This document shows positions 9,021 through 17,602 of a stretch of 58,546 bases of DNA, piece by piece (positions within the stretch are counted from its first letter, which is position 1; the number at the start of each line of letters is the position of its first letter). The translations under genes were made by a program, and so were the position numbers. Source of the DNA: Acidimicrobiia bacterium (GTDB taxonomy: Bacteria; Actinomycetota; Acidimicrobiia; IMCC26256; JAMXLJ01). The DNA lies in assembly GCA_035651955.1 (NCBI GenBank), contig DASRES010000043.1:1-58546 (forward strand). The letters are read 5' to 3'. The notes under the pieces were generated by a model, which was given only the letters and a program-made list of their open reading frames with translations, did no database searches and was not told where the DNA came from.

Positions 9021-9134
9021 AAGTCCGGGCGGCGCGGCTCCGTGAGCGTCGAAATCGCCCGGAGTGGACGATGGCCCCCGAGCCACCGCCGCCCACAGTC
9101 GGGCCGTCAATCGTTGACGAGAAGGAGACACGTC

Positions 9135-9539
9135 ATGGCACTCGCGGCCGATTGGGGATCGGGCCAGGTCCTTCTGTCGATGCTCTGGTTCTTCCTCTTC
9201 TTCATCTGGATCTGGCTGTTGATCACGGTGTTCGCCGACATCTTCCGCAGCCGCGACATGGGCGGATGGGCCAAGGCGGCCTGGAGCATCTTCATCATCG
9301 TTCTGCCGTACCTCGGCGTCTTCGTGTACCTGATCGCGCGCGGCCACAAGATGGGCGAGAACGCGGCGCGCGTCGCGCAGGAGCAGGACGCGGCATTCCG
9401 CGCGTACGTCAAGGACGCGGCCGGCAACGGGTCGAGCAGCCCCAGCGCGGAGCTCGACCGGCTCGCCGATCTGAGGGCGCGCGGCGTGATCGACGAGCCC
9501 GAGTTCGCGCGGCTCAAGCAGAAGGTGCTCAGCGCGTAA
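9135..9539 (+). CDS. Membrane protein with PLDc_N and SHOCT domains
   Basis: 134 residues. Two membrane helices (about 15-35 and 50-70) with LWFFLFFIWIWLLITVFADI and the RSRDMGGWAKAAW loop match the PLDc_N-type module. A linker and a C-terminal SHOCT helix pair (ELDRLADLRARGVIDEPEFARLKQKVL) follow. SHOCT domains are short oligomerisation modules. ATG 9135 is chosen because GAAGGAGA stands 6 bp upstream. First gene of a co-directional set running to 13351. Confidence 0.8.
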   Translation: MALAADWGSGQVLLSMLWFFLFFIWIWLLITVFADIFRSRDMGGWAKAAWSIFIIVLPYLGVFVYLIARGHKMGENAARVAQEQDAAFRAYVKDAAGNGSSSPSAELDRLADLRARGVIDEPEFARLKQKVLSA

Positions 9540-9584
9540 CGCGACCGCGATGCAGCCCTGCGCTGCCGAAGGGGAGAGCCTTCC

Positions 9585-10013
9585 ATGGAGACGACGATCG
9601 GGCCCGTGGAGTACGTGGTGCTCGCGTTCGCGGGGAACCACTTCACCGGCGAGGTCGCGCCCGCGCTCGCCGCGCTCACGGCCGACGGGACCATCAGCAT
9701 CGTCGACCTGGTGTTCCTCACCAAGGACGGCGACGGTCGCGTCGCGATGTTCGAGGTGGAGCAGCTCGACGAGCTCGAGGCCTTCATGAGCCTCGACGGT
9801 GACGTCGGCGGGATCCTCACGCCCGAGGACGCCATGCACGCCGCGGAGGCCCTCGAGCTCAACTCTTCCGCCGCGCTTCTCGTCTGGGAGGACCGCTGGG
9901 CGAAGCCCCTCGTCGACGCGTTGCGCCGCGCGGACGGCATCCTCGTCGAGGGCGGCCGCATCCCGGCCGACCTCATCAACGCGGCCCTGAGCGCGGCGAC
10001 GGCCGCGGTGTGA
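9585..10013 (+). CDS. DUF6325-family protein
   Basis: 142 residues, soluble. It begins METTIGPVEYVVLAF, followed by an alternating beta/alpha domain (VDLVFLTKDGDG, LDELEAF) and a C-terminal Ala-rich helical part. This matches DUF6325, commonly found beside SHOCT proteins in Actinobacteria; the function is unknown. GGGGAG lies upstream of ATG 9585. It lies 45 bp after the PLDc_N/SHOCT gene, and its stop overlaps the next start by one base. Confidence 0.75.
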   Translation: METTIGPVEYVVLAFAGNHFTGEVAPALAALTADGTISIVDLVFLTKDGDGRVAMFEVEQLDELEAFMSLDGDVGGILTPEDAMHAAEALELNSSAALLVWEDRWAKPLVDALRRADGILVEGGRIPADLINAALSAATAAV

Positions 10014-10528
10014 TGCCCGTGCGCGGGCGTCGTGTCTTCCTGCTCACCGTGTCGACGGTCGTCGCGTGTGTTGCAATCGCGGCGTGCTCGAGCTCGGCGA
10101 AGAAGTCGAGCTCGTCGACGACGGCCGCGGGCAAGACGTTTTCGCTCTCCACGTCGAAGGGGCAGGTGTCGGTCTCGCTCGACGGGCACCTGCCCGACCA
10201 CTGGCCGAGCACGTTTCCCGTACCCGACGGCGCGAAGCCGGCCGGCTCCGGTGCCCTGCAGGGAAGCAGCGAAGGCGTCATGGTCGGGGTCTTCACGACC
10301 GGGTCCGCGCAGGACGCGTACAACTTCTACCGGACCAACAGCCAGCTGAAGGTCGACAACGCGAGCTCGGCTGGCGGGAGCAGCGCGTTCGTCGGGACGG
10401 TGCAGTTCTCCGGCGCGTACTCGGGGGCCGTCACAACCGGCAAGGTCGGATCCTCCGAGGGATTCGTCGTGATCCTCGAATCCGGAAGGTCGTCGAGCAA
10501 CGAGTCGTCGTCCTCGACGGCGGCCTAG
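10013..10528 (+). CDS. Small secreted lipoprotein
   Basis: 171 residues. A basic start (MPVRGRR), a hydrophobic core and a lipobox ending VAIAAC mark it as a lipoprotein; a Ser/Lys-rich linker follows. The mature part is Ser/Gly-rich with a segment WPSTFPVPDGAKPAGSGAL and a DAYNFYRTN region. This resembles small actinobacterial exported proteins of unknown role. ATG 10013 shares one base with the preceding stop (TGATG); GTG at 10010 is an equally possible start. Confidence 0.65.
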   Translation: MPVRGRRVFLLTVSTVVACVAIAACSSSAKKSSSSTTAAGKTFSLSTSKGQVSVSLDGHLPDHWPSTFPVPDGAKPAGSGALQGSSEGVMVGVFTTGSAQDAYNFYRTNSQLKVDNASSAGGSSAFVGTVQFSGAYSGAVTTGKVGSSEGFVVILESGRSSSNESSSSTAA

Positions 10529-10536
10529 GTGGTGCC

Positions 10537-11967
10537 ATGGCGAGCACGAGGACCAACCGCAGGACCGCCGTCGACGTCAATCTCCGCCGGAGCGTCGAGG
10601 ACCGCGTCGCGACCGGCAAGGAGGCCCGGCGGGTGGTCCCCCGATCACGGCAGGCCGAGCTGCCCGCGCCGGCGGTGGGGCGAGATCCGGTCGCGCTGCT
10701 GCGCGAGCAGGACGCGACGCGCGAGCCCGATCTCGTCCCCGTCCGGCACGGCCGCATGATGGCTTCACCGTTCACGTTCTACCGCGGTGCGGCCCGGCTC
10801 ATGGCGCACGACCTCGAGGACACGCCGCGAGCCGGTCTGCAGGTCCAGCTCTGCGGGGACGCGCACCTCTCCAACTTCGGGCTGTTCGCGTCACCGGAGC
10901 GGACGTTGCTGTTCGACCTGAACGACTTCGACGAGACGCTCCCCGGGCCGTTCGAGTACGACGTCAAGCGGCTGGCGGCCAGCTTCTACATCGCAGGACG
11001 GAACAACGGCTTCACCGATGCGGACTGCCGCGCCGCGGCGTCGCAGGCGGCGAGCGTGTATCGCACCGCCATGGGCGACTACGCGGGAATGAAGACGCTC
11101 GACATCTGGTACTCGCGGGTTGCGGTCGACGATGTCGTCGCGCTCCTGGAGCAGGTGGTGACAAAGAAGCAGATGGCGCGGGTCGCGAAGACAGTGGAGC
11201 GCGCGCGTCTACGCGACAGCACGCAAGCGCTGTCGAAGCTCGGCGAGATGGTTGACGGGACCTACCGGATCGTGAGTCAACCGCCGCTCGTGGTCCCCCT
11301 CCGTGACATCGCGCACGAGTTCGGTCTCGACCCGAGCGCGGTCAACGACGCCGTTCGAACACAGCTGCACAGCTACCGGACGACCCTGCCGCCCGAGCGA
11401 GCGCAACTGCTCGACCGCTTCGAGGTCGTCGACGTCGCGCGCAAGGTCGTCGGCGTCGGGAGCGTGGGTACGCGCGCCTTCATCGCGCTGCTCAAGGGTC
11501 GGGACCAGCAGGACCCGCTCTTCATGCAGGTGAAGGAAGCGACCCGCTCGGTGCTCGAGGAGCATCTCCCCCGCAGCGTCTACCGGAACCACGGCGAACG
11601 GGTCGTCGTCGGGCAGCGGACCATGCAGGCGGCGAGCGACATCTTCCTCGGTTGGACGCACGGCCTGGACGAGAACCGGCACTTCTACTGGCGCCAGCTC
11701 CGCGACATGAAGGGTTCGGTGGAGGTCGAGCGCCTCGTTCCCGCCGGCCTCGCCACCTACGCGCGGATCTGTGGTTGGGCCCTGGCGCGCGCACATGCGC
11801 GCTCCGGTGATCCCATCGCGATCAGCGCGTACCTCGGTCGCAGCGACGCGTTCGACCGGGCGATCGGCGAGTTCTCGGCCGGCTATGCCGACCGCAACGA
11901 GCAGGACTACGAGGCCTTTCTCGCCGCGATCCGCTCCGGGGCGCTCGAAGCGATCGAAGGCGTGTGA
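10537..11967 (+). CDS. DUF2252-family protein (kinase-fold-like)
   Basis: 476 residues. Family signatures include MMASPFTFYRGAA, LCGDAHLSNFGLFASPER, LFDLNDFDETLPGPFEYDVKRLAAS and a C-terminal YADRNEQDYEAF. The GDAHLSNFG and DLNDFDE stretches resemble the catalytic loop and metal-binding Asp of aminoglycoside-phosphotransferase-like kinases, so a phosphotransfer role is plausible, but no substrate is known. ATG 10537 has AGGTGG 6 bp before it, 8 bp after the lipoprotein stop. Soluble and cytoplasmic. Confidence 0.85.
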   Translation: MASTRTNRRTAVDVNLRRSVEDRVATGKEARRVVPRSRQAELPAPAVGRDPVALLREQDATREPDLVPVRHGRMMASPFTFYRGAARLMAHDLEDTPRAGLQVQLCGDAHLSNFGLFASPERTLLFDLNDFDETLPGPFEYDVKRLAASFYIAGRNNGFTDADCRAAASQAASVYRTAMGDYAGMKTLDIWYSRVAVDDVVALLEQVVTKKQMARVAKTVERARLRDSTQALSKLGEMVDGTYRIVSQPPLVVPLRDIAHEFGLDPSAVNDAVRTQLHSYRTTLPPERAQLLDRFEVVDVARKVVGVGSVGTRAFIALLKGRDQQDPLFMQVKEATRSVLEEHLPRSVYRNHGERVVVGQRTMQAASDIFLGWTHGLDENRHFYWRQLRDMKGSVEVERLVPAGLATYARICGWALARAHARSGDPIAISAYLGRSDAFDRAIGEFSAGYADRNEQDYEAFLAAIRSGALEAIEGV

Positions 11968-11992
11968 CGGAGCGAGACGAGGCGGTGGTGTG

Positions 11993-13351
11993 ATGGCAGA
12001 CCACACCGGCACCGACCGGAAGCCCGAGGTCGACGTCGCCACGCTCAAGGCCGAGCTCGCCGACGAGAAGCGGCGGGCCTCGGCGCTGGCCGCGCGCAAC
12101 GCCGCACTCGAGGCGCAACGACGTGGCGACGGCGAAGACGTGGCGAAGCGACCGCGCCGCCGGCACCGCATCCTCGTCGCGCTCCTCCTCGTGATCGGCT
12201 TCGTGCTCACGCCCGTCACGATCGTCGTCCTGTACGCGCACACGCAGATCACCGACACCGGGCGGTACGTCGCGACGATCAAGCCGCTCGCGAGCGACCC
12301 CGCCGTCCAGTCCTACGCCGCGGACGAGATCACGAACGAGCTGTTCGCGAACGTCGACGTCCACAAATACGTCGTGCAGGCGCTCCCGGACCGCGCGCAG
12401 TCACTCGCCGGGCCGTTGACGAGCGCGCTCAAGAGCTTCACGCACGAGGCGTCGTTGCGCGTGCTGGAGTCGAAGCAGTTCCAGACCCTGTGGGTGGAGG
12501 CGAACCGGGCTGCGCACGCGCAGATCAACAACGCGCTCAGCGGGGCGAAGAGCTCGGCGTTGACGTCGAACACGAACGGGACCGTCTCGCTGGACCTCTC
12601 GAAGGTCGCGACGGCGGTGAAGTCCGACCTCGAGAGCACCGGGATCGGTGTCTTCTCGAAGATCCCGGCCGACAAGATCTCCGGCAAGATCACGATCTTC
12701 CACTCCGCCGGGCTCTACAAGGCACGGCGCGCCTACAGTGCGCTGAACCGGATCGCGTTCGCGCTGCCGTTTCTCGTGGTCGCCGCGTTCGGCGGCGCCA
12801 TCCTCCTCTCGGCGAACCGGCGGCGCGGGTTCATGAAGGCGGCGATCGCATTCACGCTCGGCGCGCTGCTCCTCGCGATCGTCCTCACCGTCGCCCGAGG
12901 CATCTACCTCAACGAAGCGACCAACGGCGGCATCCCACACGACGCCGCGGCCGCGGTCTACGACGCGGTCGTCAAGCTGCTGCACCGCTCGATCCGCACG
13001 ATCCTCGCGTTCAGCATCGCCGTCGTCGTCGCGGCTTTCTTCGCCGGACCGTCACGCCTCGCGGTGTGGTTCCGGGCCAAGGTGCGCAACGCGGCGCTGT
13101 GGCTCGGCCAGCAGAGCGACACCGCGGGATGGACCGTTCTCGGACCGAGCCCGTTCGCCGTGAAGCACAAGAGCGCGCTCCGCATCGCGATCGCGGTCGT
13201 GGGGTTCGTCATCCTCTTTGCGTGGAACCGGCCGACCCCGATGGTCGTGTTCTGGCTCGTGGTGCTCGTCCTGCTCGCGCTGGCGATCGTCGAGTTCCTC
13301 GGTCGCGAGCTGGTCCGCACCAACGACATCGGCCACGCAGAACCCGCCTGA
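11993..13351 (+). CDS. Actinobacterial integral membrane protein, function unknown
   Basis: About 452 residues. A charged coiled-coil-like N-terminus (VATLKAELADEKRRASALAA) and a basic patch precede the first membrane helix (about 60-82). A large extracytoplasmic helical domain of about 170 residues follows, then about five more membrane helices. The layout recurs in Actinobacteria as an uncharacterised integral membrane protein. ATG 11993 follows the DUF2252 stop by 25 bp. It is the last gene of the 9135-13351 set. Confidence 0.65.
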   Translation: MADHTGTDRKPEVDVATLKAELADEKRRASALAARNAALEAQRRGDGEDVAKRPRRRHRILVALLLVIGFVLTPVTIVVLYAHTQITDTGRYVATIKPLASDPAVQSYAADEITNELFANVDVHKYVVQALPDRAQSLAGPLTSALKSFTHEASLRVLESKQFQTLWVEANRAAHAQINNALSGAKSSALTSNTNGTVSLDLSKVATAVKSDLESTGIGVFSKIPADKISGKITIFHSAGLYKARRAYSALNRIAFALPFLVVAAFGGAILLSANRRRGFMKAAIAFTLGALLLAIVLTVARGIYLNEATNGGIPHDAAAAVYDAVVKLLHRSIRTILAFSIAVVVAAFFAGPSRLAVWFRAKVRNAALWLGQQSDTAGWTVLGPSPFAVKHKSALRIAIAVVGFVILFAWNRPTPMVVFWLVVLVLLALAIVEFLGRELVRTNDIGHAEPA

Positions 13352-13389
13352 TCACCACGCGTCGCGGCCGGCAGACCGCGTACCGGCAA

Positions 13390-13407
13390 TCACCCCGGGC
13401 GGGGTGA
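13390..13407. promoter_or_regulatory. Operator candidate, copy D (18-bp variant)
   Basis: TCACCCCGGGCGGGGTGA is one base longer in the centre than the other copies but has the same outer arms. It lies 98 bp before the LAL regulator start, which would fit autoregulation. Confidence 0.5.
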
Positions 13408-13505
13408 GCCGCCCTCACCCGTCATCCGACGATCATCACGGTGTCGATGCCAAGCAACGGCGCTTCGGCATCGCGGCGGGACAGGTCGAGGGAAGGTGGG
13501 CTGCC

Positions 13506-15719
13506 GTGGTCACGCTCGCTCCAGCAGATTCGAGCTTCATGCAGGCGGTCGCGCCGGCCGACGACGACCGCGACGCGACCGGTGTGCGTCGCGTGCGCCT
13601 CGTCGAGCGACTCGTCCGCAGCGCCGACCGTGCGCTGGTCGTGATGGCCGCGCCGGCGGGCTACGGCAAGACCACGCTGCTGCGCCAGTGGGCCGCCGAG
13701 GACGATCGCCCGTTCGCATGGGTCCGCGTCGAGTCCGAACACGACGATCCCGCCGCTCTGTTCGACGCGGTGATCTGCGCGCTGGACGCGGTCGAGCCGG
13801 TGCGCCACCTGCACTCGAGCGCCAGTCGCAGCTTCGACGTCGTCAACATGCTGTGGGGCATGCACATCGGCGCGGCGCTCGCGACACGGCGCGTGCCGAC
13901 CGTCCTTGTCGTCGACGACGTCCACAAGCTGACGAACCCGTCCGCACTCGGCGTGCTCGGCGCGGTGTTCGAGCACCTGCCGGCCGGGACCCAGCTCGTC
14001 CTCGCCGGCCGGAGCGAGCCCGCGTTCGAGCTGCTGGGTGGGTCGGCCCGCGACGTCATGCGGCTCGGCGTCGCGGAGCTCGCGCTCGACGGGAGCGAGA
14101 CCCGGCTCCTGCTGTCCGCCGCCGGCGTGAGCGTGGACAACGGCGATCTCGAGCACATCATGGCCCGCACCGAATGCTGGCCCATCGGCCTGGCGTTCGC
14201 GGCAGCGGCGCTCGTGGACGGTGGCGACATCGCCGCGATCATGGGCGCCGCGGGCGCGACGACCGGGTACTTCCGGCGCGAGGTGCTCGGCCCGCTCGAC
14301 GACGCGACCGTCGAGTTCTTGACCCGGACATCGGTGCTCGACGAACTGACCGGCTCGCTGTGCGACGCCGTCACCGAACGCTCGTACTCCTTGCGGGCGC
14401 TGGAACGGCTCGACCGCGCGAACGTGTTCGTCGTCGCGCTGGACGCCCGACGTCGGCGGTACCGCTATCGCGCGCTGTTCGGGGAGTTCCTGCGCGACGA
14501 GCTGAGCCGACGGGAGCCCGAGACGATTCCGGCCCTGCACCGCAGAGCCGGCGCATGGTACGAGCAGCACGGCCCTCACGACCACGCGATCAAGCACGCG
14601 ATCGCGGGCGGGGACACCGACGGCGCCGCCCGCCTCCTCTGGGGCGAGACCGGCGCAAGCATCGGTCGGGGCCGCTTCGCCGCGCTCCGCGACACGCTGA
14701 CCGCGCTGACCGACGACCAGATCGCACGACACCCGCTCCTCGCGCTCGCCGCGGCCGCGATCGAAGTCGCGGAAGGTCACGCCGAAGACGCCGCCAACTG
14801 GTTGTGGCTCACAGAGCACGGTCACGGCAACGCGCGTCTCACGCCCGACGACGTGCACGAGCCGCACGTTGCGTTGCTGCACGCGCTGCTCGGTGACGAG
14901 GGTCTCGCGCGCGTCGAAGCGGACGTCGACCGTTCGTTCGACGGCGACGACGAGCGGAGTCCGTGGCGGGCACTGGGTGGCTTCTACGCAGGGCTGGTAC
15001 GCCACTTGACCGGGGACGCCGACAGCGCGCGAGCGCGCCTCGACGAGGCGGCCGTCCGTTCGGCGGTGCTCTGGCCAGCGATCCATGCCGCCGCCATCGC
15101 CGAGCTCGCCCTGCTCGACGCCGACGCCGGCAGGTGGGACGACGCCTCCACGCACGCCGACCGTGCTGCGCGCTACGTCGACGAGCGCCGCCTGGGCGAC
15201 TACCCGCTCGTCGCGATCGTCCCCGCTGTCGCCGCGGTCACAGCCGTCCACAACGGCGACGCCGCGCACGCGCGCCAGCAGATCGCACACTCCGAGCAGC
15301 TCGTGACGGGGTTGGGACGCGTCGCGCCTGCGTTGCGCGCGGAGGTGCGGACGACGCTCGCGTGGACGCGCCTGCAACTCGGCGACACGACCGGCGTGCG
15401 TCGGCAGCTTCGTGACGTCCGGCCTCTCCTCGCCTCGATGCCGGACGCCAACGGACTGCGCGACCGCCTCGCCGCGCTGGATGCCGACGTGCAGGCGATC
15501 ACCGACACGATCGTCGGGCCGCTCGCGCTCACCGTCGCGGAGCGCCGCGTGCTCTCGTACCTCCCGATGCATCTCTCGCTGTCAGAGATCGCGCAGCGCC
15601 TGTTCGTCTCACGCAACACCGTGAAGTCCCAGGCGATCGCGATCTACCGGAAGCTCGCCGTGTCGTCGCGCGGGGCCGCCGTCACCCGCGCGCAGGAGCT
15701 CGGCCTCCTCGAGGAGTGA
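13506..15719 (+). CDS. LAL-type (MalT-like) LuxR-family transcriptional regulator
   Basis: 737 residues. An N-terminal STAND-type ATPase has Walker A APAGYGKTTLL (about 46-56) and Walker B VLVVDDVH. A long helical, TPR-like middle follows, then a C-terminal LuxR helix-turn-helix (LTVAERRVLSYL to EIAQRLFVSRNTVKSQ to IYRKL). Such proteins bind ATP and an inducer before activating transcription. GTG 13506 has GGAAGG at 9 bp. It is the only large single-component regulator in the 3-23 kb island, so it is one candidate reader of the shared palindrome; copy D lies in its own leader. Confidence 0.85.
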   Translation: MVTLAPADSSFMQAVAPADDDRDATGVRRVRLVERLVRSADRALVVMAAPAGYGKTTLLRQWAAEDDRPFAWVRVESEHDDPAALFDAVICALDAVEPVRHLHSSASRSFDVVNMLWGMHIGAALATRRVPTVLVVDDVHKLTNPSALGVLGAVFEHLPAGTQLVLAGRSEPAFELLGGSARDVMRLGVAELALDGSETRLLLSAAGVSVDNGDLEHIMARTECWPIGLAFAAAALVDGGDIAAIMGAAGATTGYFRREVLGPLDDATVEFLTRTSVLDELTGSLCDAVTERSYSLRALERLDRANVFVVALDARRRRYRYRALFGEFLRDELSRREPETIPALHRRAGAWYEQHGPHDHAIKHAIAGGDTDGAARLLWGETGASIGRGRFAALRDTLTALTDDQIARHPLLALAAAAIEVAEGHAEDAANWLWLTEHGHGNARLTPDDVHEPHVALLHALLGDEGLARVEADVDRSFDGDDERSPWRALGGFYAGLVRHLTGDADSARARLDEAAVRSAVLWPAIHAAAIAELALLDADAGRWDDASTHADRAARYVDERRLGDYPLVAIVPAVAAVTAVHNGDAAHARQQIAHSEQLVTGLGRVAPALRAEVRTTLAWTRLQLGDTTGVRRQLRDVRPLLASMPDANGLRDRLAALDADVQAITDTIVGPLALTVAERRVLSYLPMHLSLSEIAQRLFVSRNTVKSQAIAIYRKLAVSSRGAAVTRAQELGLLEE

Positions 15720-15963
15720 GCTCAGGGCCCGCTCGGTGCGGCTGATCTCCTCGAGCGCCGCGTCGAGCGTCCGTCGTGTACAGGCCGGTCACCGCCGGGA
15801 GGCCGGCGAGGTGCGCGTACGCCATCCCCTGCGGGATCAGGATGGCGGCGAGGACGACGCCGGCGACCACGTCGGAGCGCAACCAGGGCCGGCGGTACGA
15901 GCGCAACGGCGCCACGCCGAGCACCGAGCGGTCGACCCACGTGTTCCGTTCCGACAGCGCCAT
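15682..15963 (-). pseudogene. SulP sulfate-transporter remnant (N-terminal fragment)
   Basis: From ATG 15963 the first 64 residues (to about 15772) read as a good SulP N-terminus: RPWLRSDVVAGVVLAAILIP, then QGMAYAHLAGLPAVTGLYTT. After that the frame turns into Arg-rich sequence antisense to the LAL gene. A full SulP has about 500 or more residues. One frame over, directly after the break, TLDAALEEISRTERAL is found, which could be the tail of a STAS domain, as if the middle had been removed out of frame. It diverges from the SHOCT gene. Confidence 0.6.
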
Positions 15964-16038
15964 CGCGATGGGTCATTCGACGGCACATCGCGTGGGCGCG
16001 ACATCCCCCAGCCGGGGTGAAGCACGCGGCGCCGCCGA

Positions 16039-16055
16039 TCACCCGGTTGGGGTGA
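16039..16055. promoter_or_regulatory. Shared 17-bp palindromic operator candidate, copy E
   Basis: TCACCCGGTTGGGGTGA lies 65 bp before the SHOCT gene at 16121. A weaker relative ending in CCGGGGTGA sits at about 16004-16020, on the side of the SulP remnant. The two together suggest paired sites serving a divergent promoter region. Confidence 0.6.
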
Positions 16056-16120
16056 TGTCGACGGCCGGGCGCAGCGGTCTCATCGACGGCGCAAGAGCGC
16101 GCGCGAAGGAGGCACGACTG

Positions 16121-16414
16121 GTGGGACTGCTCATGCGACCCAGACGACCGCTGATGCGACTCGCGGCGGGCGCGGCGACGGCCGGCGTCGCCTACCACGC
16201 GGGCAAGAGGCACGCCGAGCAGGACGTGTACAACGAGCAGGCGAGCGCCCCGTACGCGTCCACCGCGGCACGGACGGCACCGGCACCGTCGGTCGCACCT
16301 GCCGTGCCTGCCGGCTCGACCGGCGAGCTGGAGAGGCTCGCGAAGCTCCACGACTCGGGCGCGCTCACCGACGCCGAGTTCGGCGCGGCGAAGGCGCAGC
16401 TGCTCGGCGTGTGA
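16121..16414 (+). CDS. SHOCT-domain protein
   Basis: 97 residues. The basic start (MRPRRPLMRLAAG) precedes a short apolar Ala-rich segment, a flexible Ala/Pro linker and a C-terminal SHOCT helix pair (ELERLAKLHDSGALTDAEFGAAKAQLL). GTG 16121 is chosen because AAGGAGG stands 8 bp upstream; ATG 16133 is an alternative. It is the second SHOCT protein of the island and starts the 16121-19504 gene set. Confidence 0.75.
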   Translation: MGLLMRPRRPLMRLAAGAATAGVAYHAGKRHAEQDVYNEQASAPYASTAARTAPAPSVAPAVPAGSTGELERLAKLHDSGALTDAEFGAAKAQLLGV

Positions 16415-16432
16415 TCCGAAAGGAGACGATCG

Positions 16433-16870
16433 ATGAGCCCGACGTTGACCGAGCAACGCAGTGCGAACCTCCGGCGCGCGCTGGAGGTGAGCATCGTCGG
16501 CGACGCGACACTCCTGCCGACGCTGTACACGGACGACGTGCACGGGTGGTCACCCGCGCTCCTGGTCTCCTCACGTGCCGAGCTCGCTGACGAGCTCCAG
16601 ACACGGGCCGGTGCGTTCACCGACGTCGTGATGAGCATCGCTCCCGTCGACATCACCGACGGCAAGGGCTACGCGGAGTGGGCGTTCGCGGCGACGCACA
16701 CCGGCCCGTTCGTCATCGACGACGACGACGTCATTCACCCGACGGGTCGCCGTGTCACGCTCCGGGGAATGACCGTCGCGGAGTTCGACGGCGCGCGGAT
16801 CAAGGCGTTCCGGCAGTACTGGGACGAGATCGCGCTCCTCGAGGGGCTCGGACTCCTGCCCGAGGACTGA
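16433..16870 (+). CDS. SnoaL/NTF2-fold protein
   Basis: 145 residues with the cone-shaped alpha+beta layout of the SnoaL-like NTF2 superfamily: N-terminal helices, then strands with YTDDVHGWSPALLVSSR, VDITDGKGYAEW and a late MTVAEFDGARIKAFRQYWD, the usual C-terminal strand motif. Members bind or convert small molecules. No catalytic residue can be named. AAAGGAG precedes ATG 16433. It lies between SHOCT and the truncated PPK2 with short gaps. Confidence 0.75.
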   Translation: MSPTLTEQRSANLRRALEVSIVGDATLLPTLYTDDVHGWSPALLVSSRAELADELQTRAGAFTDVVMSIAPVDITDGKGYAEWAFAATHTGPFVIDDDDVIHPTGRRVTLRGMTVAEFDGARIKAFRQYWDEIALLEGLGLLPED

Positions 16871-16875
16871 CGCCG

Positions 16876-17526
16876 ATGACGGCGGGCGAACGGGCTGCCC
16901 GGGGCGCCGACGTGAGCGACACGCGGGCAGCGCGCATCGCGTCGGCGATCGAGCCGTTGCGCGTCAAACCGCGCTCGAGCGTGGAGCTCGAGAGGGACTT
17001 CGATCCCCGCCACAAGGCCGACTTCGTCAAGAAGAAGGAGAACGGGATCACCGTCGTGAAGCTGTTCCTCAACCTCTCGAAGGAGGCGCAGCGCTGTCGC
17101 TTCCTGAAGCGCATCGACCTGGCCGAGAAGAGCTGGAGGTTCTCCTCGAGCGACATGCTGGAGCGCAACCACTGGGACGAGTACCAGCACGCGTTCTCCG
17201 AGATGCTGTCCGCGACGAGCACGCCGTGGGCGCCCTGGTACGTCGTAGCGGCCGACCGCAAGTGGTTCGCGCGGATCTGCGTGTCGGCGATCCTCGCCCA
17301 CACCCTCATCGAAATCGACCCGAAGTACCCCACTGTCGACGGCGAGAAGTTGCTGCAGCTGCGCGAGACCAGGACGCGGCTCGAGGCCGAGGCACCCGCC
17401 GGCGCGGCACCGGATCCCGTCGCTGCGAGCCTCGCGAACGGTGACGGCGACGGCGACCACTCGGGACGGAGCAAGAAGCACGCGCGCGGGCGGAAGCCTG
17501 CACGCGTGCACCGGACCGGCGGCTGA
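16876..17526 (+). pseudogene. ppk2: Polyphosphate kinase 2 with internal deletion (no P-loop)
   Basis: 216 residues in one open frame. Residues about 25-56 (IEPLRVKPRSSVELERDFD and following) match the PPK2 N-terminus. From about 57 onward (NGITVVKLFLNLSKEAQRCR, then WRFSSSDMLERNHWDEYQ and STPWAPWYVVAADRKWFAR) it matches the PPK2 C-terminal half. The central part with Walker A (GxDxxGKDG) and Walker B is absent, roughly 150 residues joined in frame. It cannot be a normal polyphosphate kinase. Reading frame and codon use are intact, so the protein may still be made. It sits before a CHAD gene, a polyphosphate-binding family. Confidence 0.75.
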
Positions 17527-17602
17527 CGATGACCGTCGAGGCCCGCGCGCGGCCGCGGCCACGGTCGACGGCCGCGCCTGCTACTCGTCGACGCCGAACG
17601 CC

